Shown: positions 58,837-64,000 of the stretch, piece after piece
How positions within the stretch are numbered: position 1 is the first letter of the stretch
Layout of the letters: each line of letters opens with the position of its first letter
Made by a program: the position numbers and the translations under genes
Assembly (NCBI GenBank): GCA_019307815.1
Contig: JAFDIV010000001.1
Span: 124,001-188,000 of the forward strand
Length of the DNA stretch: 64,000 bases
Source: Deltaproteobacteria bacterium
GTDB taxonomy: Bacteria; Desulfobacterota; DSM-4660; Desulfatiglandales; Desulfatiglandaceae
Reading direction: 5' to 3'
The notes under the pieces: generated by a model
The model's database searches: none
What the model saw: the letters and a program-made list of their open reading frames with translations, nothing else
Told to the model about the DNA's origin: nothing

Positions 58837-59694
58837 TTAGCTGTTCAATCCTCGATTCATCTTTCCGCTTGTATATCCTTCCAGGTCTAATGCCACATGA
58901 TGGTAACCGATGTCCCGCAGGACCTTCACCACCTCATCCCGCAGGCCCTTTTCCATAGCCCTGGCCAGATCATCAGGAGGCAGCTCAATGCGGGCCACAT
59001 GGCCATGATGCCTTACCCGGACCTGCGTGAAGCCCTTTTCCAAAAGGAACGCCTCGGCTGTTTCTATCATTTTCAGCTTTTCCATGGTGATGGGCTCGGC
59101 ATAAGGAATTCTTGTGGCAAGGCAACTCATGGATGGTCTGTTCCATGTGGCAAGGCCCATTTCTCTTGCCAGATACCGAATTTCTTCCTTCCCCAGATAC
59201 ACATCTAGGAGAGGCGCTACAGCCCCCATTTCACGGGCAGCGCGGAACCCGGGCCTAAAATCACCAAGATCATCCCGATTGGCCCCGTGGGCTACATGGG
59301 CCATCCCCTCTTCTTTGGCGATGCGCAAGAGCATCTTCAGCAGGGCCCGCTTGCAGTGATAGCAGCGGTCTGGTCCGTTGGCCAAAAACTCGGCCTGCCC
59401 CATCTCTTTGGAAGGGAATAGGATGTGGCGTACGTCATGGTCCAGGGCAAAGCGCTTGGCAGCCTCCCTTTCCCAGGAGGGATGTATGGGAGAGATAGCG
59501 GTAGCAGCTACCACGCATTCTTTACCCAAGGTTTCCCTGGCAAAGGCGAGGAGAAGACTGCTGTCTGTTCCACCGGAGAAGGCTACAACCATGGAGCCTA
59601 ATTCTTTGAGGCGGGCCCTAAGGGCCTCAGCCTTTTCCTTTATTCCTTTTTTGTCTGGATGGTTTGGTCTTTTTCCCATGTGGTTTTTCAACAA
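58837..59694 (-). CDS. larE: ATP-dependent sacrificial sulfur transferase LarE-like
   Basis: VVAFSGGTDSSLLLAFA PP-loop; CYHCKRALL; MSCLATRIPYAEPIT. Confidence 0.88.
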   Translation of the reverse strand: MLKNHMGKRPNHPDKKGIKEKAEALRARLKELGSMVVAFSGGTDSSLLLAFARETLGKECVVAATAISPIHPSWEREAAKRFALDHDVRHILFPSKEMGQAEFLANGPDRCYHCKRALLKMLLRIAKEEGMAHVAHGANRDDLGDFRPGFRAAREMGAVAPLLDVYLGKEEIRYLAREMGLATWNRPSMSCLATRIPYAEPITMEKLKMIETAEAFLLEKGFTQVRVRHHGHVARIELPPDDLARAMEKGLRDEVVKVLRDIGYHHVALDLEGYTSGKMNRGLNS

Positions 59695-60715
59695 GGTCTT
59701 CGGGTTTTTTCAGAAAGGCCTCCGCCGCCCACTTGGGTATTATAAACACCCATCGGCTGAATCGGTCATTTATTTGTTTGGCCTTTTGTGCAGCCTCCTT
59801 CTTTATCTGGAGATAGTATTCCTTTTTGTTTGTGCCTTTTGGAGCGGCAGTGCGGATGTGGTAACGTACACCATCAAAGAGTTCATAGGTGATGGTTGTT
59901 TCTTGATCCAGCCCCAAGGTTTGAGGGTCAGTAGCCGGATCAAGCACGTCTTGCAGCCACAGGGAGGAAACGGCCCGCTCCAGGCGTTTTAGCTTGGACT
60001 GGTTGATTTTGCTGCCTTTCAAGGGCCCGATCGGCTCAAGGCCCTTTCCCTTTTCGGTCCGTTCAAAGGCATAAATGAGCTTGTCTGCTTTGCCAGTGGC
60101 TGAAATGCGTCTTATTTGCTCCGGGGGTACCTTCAAGAGTTTTTTGTCCAGCCAATTGACAGGATCCGTTTCAGTGAGCGGAAATGTTCTGTCCACAAGA
60201 AAGATGTCGGTTTTGCCCGCAATTCTTACATATTGGCCTGCCCTCGGGAAACCGGCCTTTTGGCTCCGGCGGGTCTTTCCGAGAATGACCTCGGCCACAG
60301 TGGAGCCTTTTTCGTCTCTGAGTGAAATCAATGTACCTTTTTCTTCTTTTTTGGCCGTTTTGTCTAGGGGTGAGTGAAGGGAAAGCCGGGCAAGCACATC
60401 TTGGGATCCTTGGAACCGCCTTCCTATCTTAAGTTGGGCCATCTTTCGCAACAAATCGACAATCCTTGAAAAGTCCGCCGGATACCCATACCTTTCCACC
60501 ACTTCCCAGTGGCCTTTTCCCCTTCGGAGGCTCACCTTTTTCTCAGGGCCTTGAATGGTAACCCAGGCAATTTTGTTTACGGCCAGATCATGAAAAAGGG
60601 GTGTGCCTAGGGCTTCTTGTTGTTTTGTTCCCCCCTTTTTGTGAAGAGATATGCCCACAATGGCAGCCAGAGCTGCCAGAACACCCAATAGAAAGACCAG
60701 GGTTTTTGTTCTCAT
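59627..60715 (-). CDS. DUF4340 family protein
   Basis: LAVNKIAWVTIQGPEKKVSLRRGKGHWEVVERYGYPADFSRIVDLLRKMAQLKIGRR. Confidence 0.82.
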   Translation of the reverse strand: MRTKTLVFLLGVLAALAAIVGISLHKKGGTKQQEALGTPLFHDLAVNKIAWVTIQGPEKKVSLRRGKGHWEVVERYGYPADFSRIVDLLRKMAQLKIGRRFQGSQDVLARLSLHSPLDKTAKKEEKGTLISLRDEKGSTVAEVILGKTRRSQKAGFPRAGQYVRIAGKTDIFLVDRTFPLTETDPVNWLDKKLLKVPPEQIRRISATGKADKLIYAFERTEKGKGLEPIGPLKGSKINQSKLKRLERAVSSLWLQDVLDPATDPQTLGLDQETTITYELFDGVRYHIRTAAPKGTNKKEYYLQIKKEAAQKAKQINDRFSRWVFIIPKWAAEAFLKKPEDLVEKPHGKKTKPSRQKRNKGKG

Positions 60716-62571
60716 GGCCTTTTCATCCTCCTATGGCGATGCCAAGCAAGCAGTAACCCTGCCATAGACACACAAAAGGGCATAGCAAAGATGTTAATGG
60801 CCTTAAGTGTTCTTCCAAGGCACTCAATATCAGCCCTCAGATTCTTCCTCACCTCTTTGAGTTCTTTTTTGATCCGCTGTTTCTTTTCCCTGAACCGGGC
60901 AATCTCCCTTTCCTGCTCGGGACTGATAATCAGTTTTTGGGAAGGATCCTTTTGTTGCTCCAATTCTCGGAGTTTTTTGTTTGTGGCCTCCACTTGTCTG
61001 GCCAGTTCCTGTTCCTTGGCCAGCCACCGCTGTTGTGCCCGGCGCTGCAAGGCAATGACCGTGGTAAATGGCCTTTCAAATCGTCCCCGGGATCGGATGC
61101 TGATAAGCTCATCGCCTCCTGTCAACATCTCGCAGGCATTGGCCACAAAGTTTAGATTGTCATTAAACATCTTTGTGAGCACAAAACCCAGTACGCGTCT
61201 CTTTTGGACATAAAAGCGGTCAGCCAGCATGTCAGCATCGGCTACGATGATAATGGTTGATTCCTTTTTGGCCTCCTTGATTTGTTTGGCTAAAGAATTC
61301 TTTTTATAAGGAGGGCCTGCGGGAAAGGCGGTCTTGAATTTGCCTCTTACTTGGGCGATCAGGGTAAAGGGCTCGGGCGCGGCCCTGAATTCCCTACGGA
61401 TGGCCTCTGGGCCAAGACTGGTCTTAAATGAATCAAACAAGGCCGCATTCTTGCTGGTGCGGACAAGGGGGGTAAAGGAGTATGGGCTCTGGGGAGACTT
61501 TTGTAAGGCACCTGCAACGGGAAAGAGCATCTTTTCCAGCTTGGAGGTAATAATTTCCTTAGATGCAAAGGTGTCGTCTCTGGCGCTGATCCATAGGGGG
61601 CTCTGCACCACCCTGTTGCCTCGACTCCTTAGAGTAGTGGGCTGATCCAGGTCAGCTACGACCTTGGATGCATCCATCCTAATGCCCCATGCCCGAAACA
61701 GGGTCTTAAGTGATGATTTGGACGGTTGTATGAGATTCCTTTGGCCTTGGGATTGATCAGACAGGCAAAAAGGGTCCACAAAAACAAGGGCATTTTTGCC
61801 CGAAAGCACAAACTGATCTATTGCATACTGAAGTTTTTGGTTAAGATTTTTGGGGTGCACTATAATGAGGAGATCTATGTCCGGGTCAATCTTATCTGCA
61901 AAAAGGCCGATTTGGCGGACATCATAACTTTTTTTGAGTTCTGAGACAAAGAGCCAGGGAGCGGAGGCCCCTTGCCATTGCCTTGAGGTGGCTTCTCCAA
62001 AGACGGGCAGGGTGCTGATGATCCCAATGATCTTTTTCTTGGGGCTTTGGACCCTATAGATACTCCGTGTGATATCGTATTCCAGAAGCTCTTCCCTTGC
62101 TGGGTCCAGGAACGGGATTATATCCTCCTGGTCGGCGGCGGTGAAGACAAGCCCGCAATACATCCTATCGCCAGTTCCCAATTGTAGGGGGCGAAGTCCG
62201 TATTTTTGGGCCCAGTCCTCTTCATCCGAGTCAGGCCTTGGATCATATTTTTGAACCCTCACCTTGCCCCTTGCAGCATGTTCATATTCGGCCAAGAATT
62301 CCTCCACACGTCTGACATAGAGCTTTAGGTCTGTGGGAAGGTTTCTGCTGCTCCGGTTGAAGAAAAAGGAGATGGTCACGGGCACAGTGATCCGTTCCAG
62401 TATCTTTTTGCTGCCTTTAGAAAGGGAATAGATCTTTTCCTCTGTCACATCCCAGCGCACATTGGCAAAGGACAGCAGGACATTGACCAGAATGATGATC
62501 AGAAAGACCACCCCCAGTCCCATGAAGGAGACCAGAACCCTGCGCACACCCATATTCATCTTGTCTGCCAT
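60712..62571 (-). CDS. GldG-like ABC-type auxiliary protein
   Basis: WDVTEEKIYSLSKGSKKILERITVPVTISFFFNRSSRNLP...VEEFLAEYEHAARGKVRVQKYDP. Confidence 0.88.
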   Translation of the reverse strand: MADKMNMGVRRVLVSFMGLGVVFLIIILVNVLLSFANVRWDVTEEKIYSLSKGSKKILERITVPVTISFFFNRSSRNLPTDLKLYVRRVEEFLAEYEHAARGKVRVQKYDPRPDSDEEDWAQKYGLRPLQLGTGDRMYCGLVFTAADQEDIIPFLDPAREELLEYDITRSIYRVQSPKKKIIGIISTLPVFGEATSRQWQGASAPWLFVSELKKSYDVRQIGLFADKIDPDIDLLIIVHPKNLNQKLQYAIDQFVLSGKNALVFVDPFCLSDQSQGQRNLIQPSKSSLKTLFRAWGIRMDASKVVADLDQPTTLRSRGNRVVQSPLWISARDDTFASKEIITSKLEKMLFPVAGALQKSPQSPYSFTPLVRTSKNAALFDSFKTSLGPEAIRREFRAAPEPFTLIAQVRGKFKTAFPAGPPYKKNSLAKQIKEAKKESTIIIVADADMLADRFYVQKRRVLGFVLTKMFNDNLNFVANACEMLTGGDELISIRSRGRFERPFTTVIALQRRAQQRWLAKEQELARQVEATNKKLRELEQQKDPSQKLIISPEQEREIARFREKKQRIKKELKEVRKNLRADIECLGRTLKAINIFAMPFCVSMAGLLLAWHRHRRMKRP

Positions 62572-62584
62572 GATCAGCTCTCCT

Positions 62585-63331
62585 TTAGATGCTCCTCCGA
62601 TATTGGAGTATCACACCATTTGCAAAGAGCATAAAGGCAATTACAGAGACAAAATATACGATGTCCCGTAGGTCAATGACTCCCCGCTGAAGGGAGGCGA
62701 AGTGGGAGATGAAGCTGAATCCAGAGACAATATCCACAAGCCATAGGGGTGCCCAGCCCGACAGGGCCCCTGTAACCGGAGGCCAGCCTGCCAAGACAAA
62801 AAAGAGGCAGATGACCACCGAGACAATGAAGCTGATGACCTGATTCCGTGTTAGCGATGAGGTCATGCTCCCAATACTGAGATAAGCCCCCGCCAACAGA
62901 AAGCTCCCAAAATAGCCCGCCACGATGGCGCCCATGTCTGGATGCCCCAGATAGATCACTGTGAGCACCAAGGGAAACGTGAGCAAGAGGCCCAGGGAGA
63001 CAAAAAGCCATGCGGCCAGAAATTTTCCTAGCACCACTTCAGGCAGGGTGACAGGCAGTGTCAGGATTAATTCAATGGTCCCGCTTCGTCTTTCATCAGC
63101 CCAGAGACGCATGGCAACTGCCGGGACCAGGAAAAGGAAGATCCAAGGAATCCACTCAAAAAAGGCTCGAAGGTCGGCCTGTCCTGCCTCATAAAAGTGG
63201 CTCACGGAAAAGGTGAAAAACCCACAAAGCAGCAAGAAGATCACAATGAATACATAGGCAACAGGAGAGCCGAAATAACCTCCCAGCTCTTTTTTAATCA
63301 CGGCCTTCACGTTTCTCAAGGATCGTGTCAT
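62585..63331 (-). CDS. ABC transporter permease (ABC-2 type, GldF-like)
   Basis: VKAVIKKELGGYFGSPVAYVFIVIFLLLCGFFTF; RLWADERRSGTIELILTLPVT. Confidence 0.9.
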   Translation of the reverse strand: MTRSLRNVKAVIKKELGGYFGSPVAYVFIVIFLLLCGFFTFSVSHFYEAGQADLRAFFEWIPWIFLFLVPAVAMRLWADERRSGTIELILTLPVTLPEVVLGKFLAAWLFVSLGLLLTFPLVLTVIYLGHPDMGAIVAGYFGSFLLAGAYLSIGSMTSSLTRNQVISFIVSVVICLFFVLAGWPPVTGALSGWAPLWLVDIVSGFSFISHFASLQRGVIDLRDIVYFVSVIAFMLFANGVILQYRRSI

Positions 63332-63345
63332 GGATCTGCTCCTTG

Positions 63346-64000
63346 TTATTTGGAAGCGGACGTTGTGATGGCACGGAAGACCTGATTCAGCCTGCCTTCC
63401 TCTCTGGAAAAGGAAAGGACCTTGCAGTTCATGTTGGCAAGTCTGTGGATCAGTTCATTGGCAATGCTGCTGTCTATTTCTTGGGGATAGACCCGAAGTG
63501 TCAGGATGCCCTTGTCTCGACCCAACTCCTCCACCCTCTTTACCACTTCCATGGCCCTGATTTGATTAAGGTGGCCTTGCTCCTGGTCTGAGGGTAATTC
63601 CAACGTCACCCGAAACGAGCCATGGATTGGCGAAGTGGCCTTCAATCCTTCGGGCGTGTCGTCGGCCACGATTTTTCCCCCAGCAATGATGATGACCCGG
63701 GTGCAGACGGCCTCCACCTCTTCCAGGATATGGGTGGACAGGATAATGGTCTTTTCCTTGGCCATTTCCCGGATCATGGATCTGACCTCGTGTTTTTGAT
63801 TCGGGTCAAGGCCGTCAGTGGGCTCGTCCATGATCAGGTACTCTGGATCATGCAGGATACTTTGGGCAAAGCAGACCCGCTGCTTGTAACCCTTTGACAG
63901 GGTGCCCACGGGCTGGTACCGAACCTCTGAGAGAAAGCATCTTTCAATGATTTCATCCAGTTTTTTGGCCTTTTCCTTTCCAGAGAAACCTCGGATCTCG
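63346..64000 (-). CDS. ABC transporter ATP-binding protein (GldA-like), N-terminus beyond window
   Basis: LSKGYKQRVCFAQSILHDPEYLIMDEPTDGLDPNQ; the frame stays open upstream of 63909 (EIRGFSGKEKAKKLDEIIERCFLSEVRYQPVGTLSKGY) to the window edge. Confidence 0.9.
   Translation of the reverse strand, partial: EIRGFSGKEKAKKLDEIIERCFLSEVRYQPVGTLSKGYKQRVCFAQSILHDPEYLIMDEPTDGLDPNQKHEVRSMIREMAKEKTIILSTHILEEVEAVCTRVIIIAGGKIVADDTPEGLKATSPIHGSFRVTLELPSDQEQGHLNQIRAMEVVKRVEELGRDKGILTLRVYPQEIDSSIANELIHRLANMNCKVLSFSREEGRLNQVFRAITTSASK

Noticed and set aside
1-64000. CRISPR arrays, rRNA or classical tRNA genes, IS elements
   Set aside because: Scanned by eye for regularly spaced direct repeats, rRNA motifs, cloverleaf/CCA ends and transposase motifs; only the tmRNA was found, though a tool-based scan could still detect a missed tRNA

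Overview
The window is a gene-dense chromosomal segment, most likely from a deltaproteobacterium (Desulfobacterota), judged from protein character only. (1) 1-6.3 kb holds housekeeping genes: trmD end, Methyltrn_RNA_4-type methyltransferase, rplS, rnhB, yraN, rsmI, ptsH, ptsI, smpB and ssrA/tmRNA. (2) 6.3-13.7 kb, directly behind tmRNA, looks like an accessory scar with a frameshifted cyclase/AAA/TPR gene, a 22-codon epimerase remnant and a frameshifted CopG/BrnA-like antitoxin. (3) 13.8-24.2 kb (-) is a branched-chain-type ABC transporter with two tandem M29/NicX-like hydrolases, an M20 peptidase, a nitroreductase and an Lrp regulator. (4) 24.4-37.2 kb is a divergent aromatic amino acid hub: an archaeal-type aro/phe/tyr operon (-) and trpEGDCFBA (+). 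(5) 45-58 kb includes aconitase, a TrpF-like paralog, GH130, GT4, a probable di-myo-inositol-phosphate module and a YcaO-TPR gene. (6) 58.5-64 kb has a cold shock gene, larE and a Gld-type ABC operon. The strongest hunt results lie in the non-coding DNA between the aro and trp operons. There I read two tandem attenuators with aromatic-rich leader peptides (MIINRSWEGWNFYFWGCGGLPMD* and ...MNQFWFHYWRGPP...) in front of the aro operon, and a WWW-containing trp leader/attenuator in front of trpE. A decayed second copy of the trp attenuator plus the trpE 5' end lies about 12 kb away at ~42.2-42.4 kb. All family calls come from reading the sequences; no database search was run.
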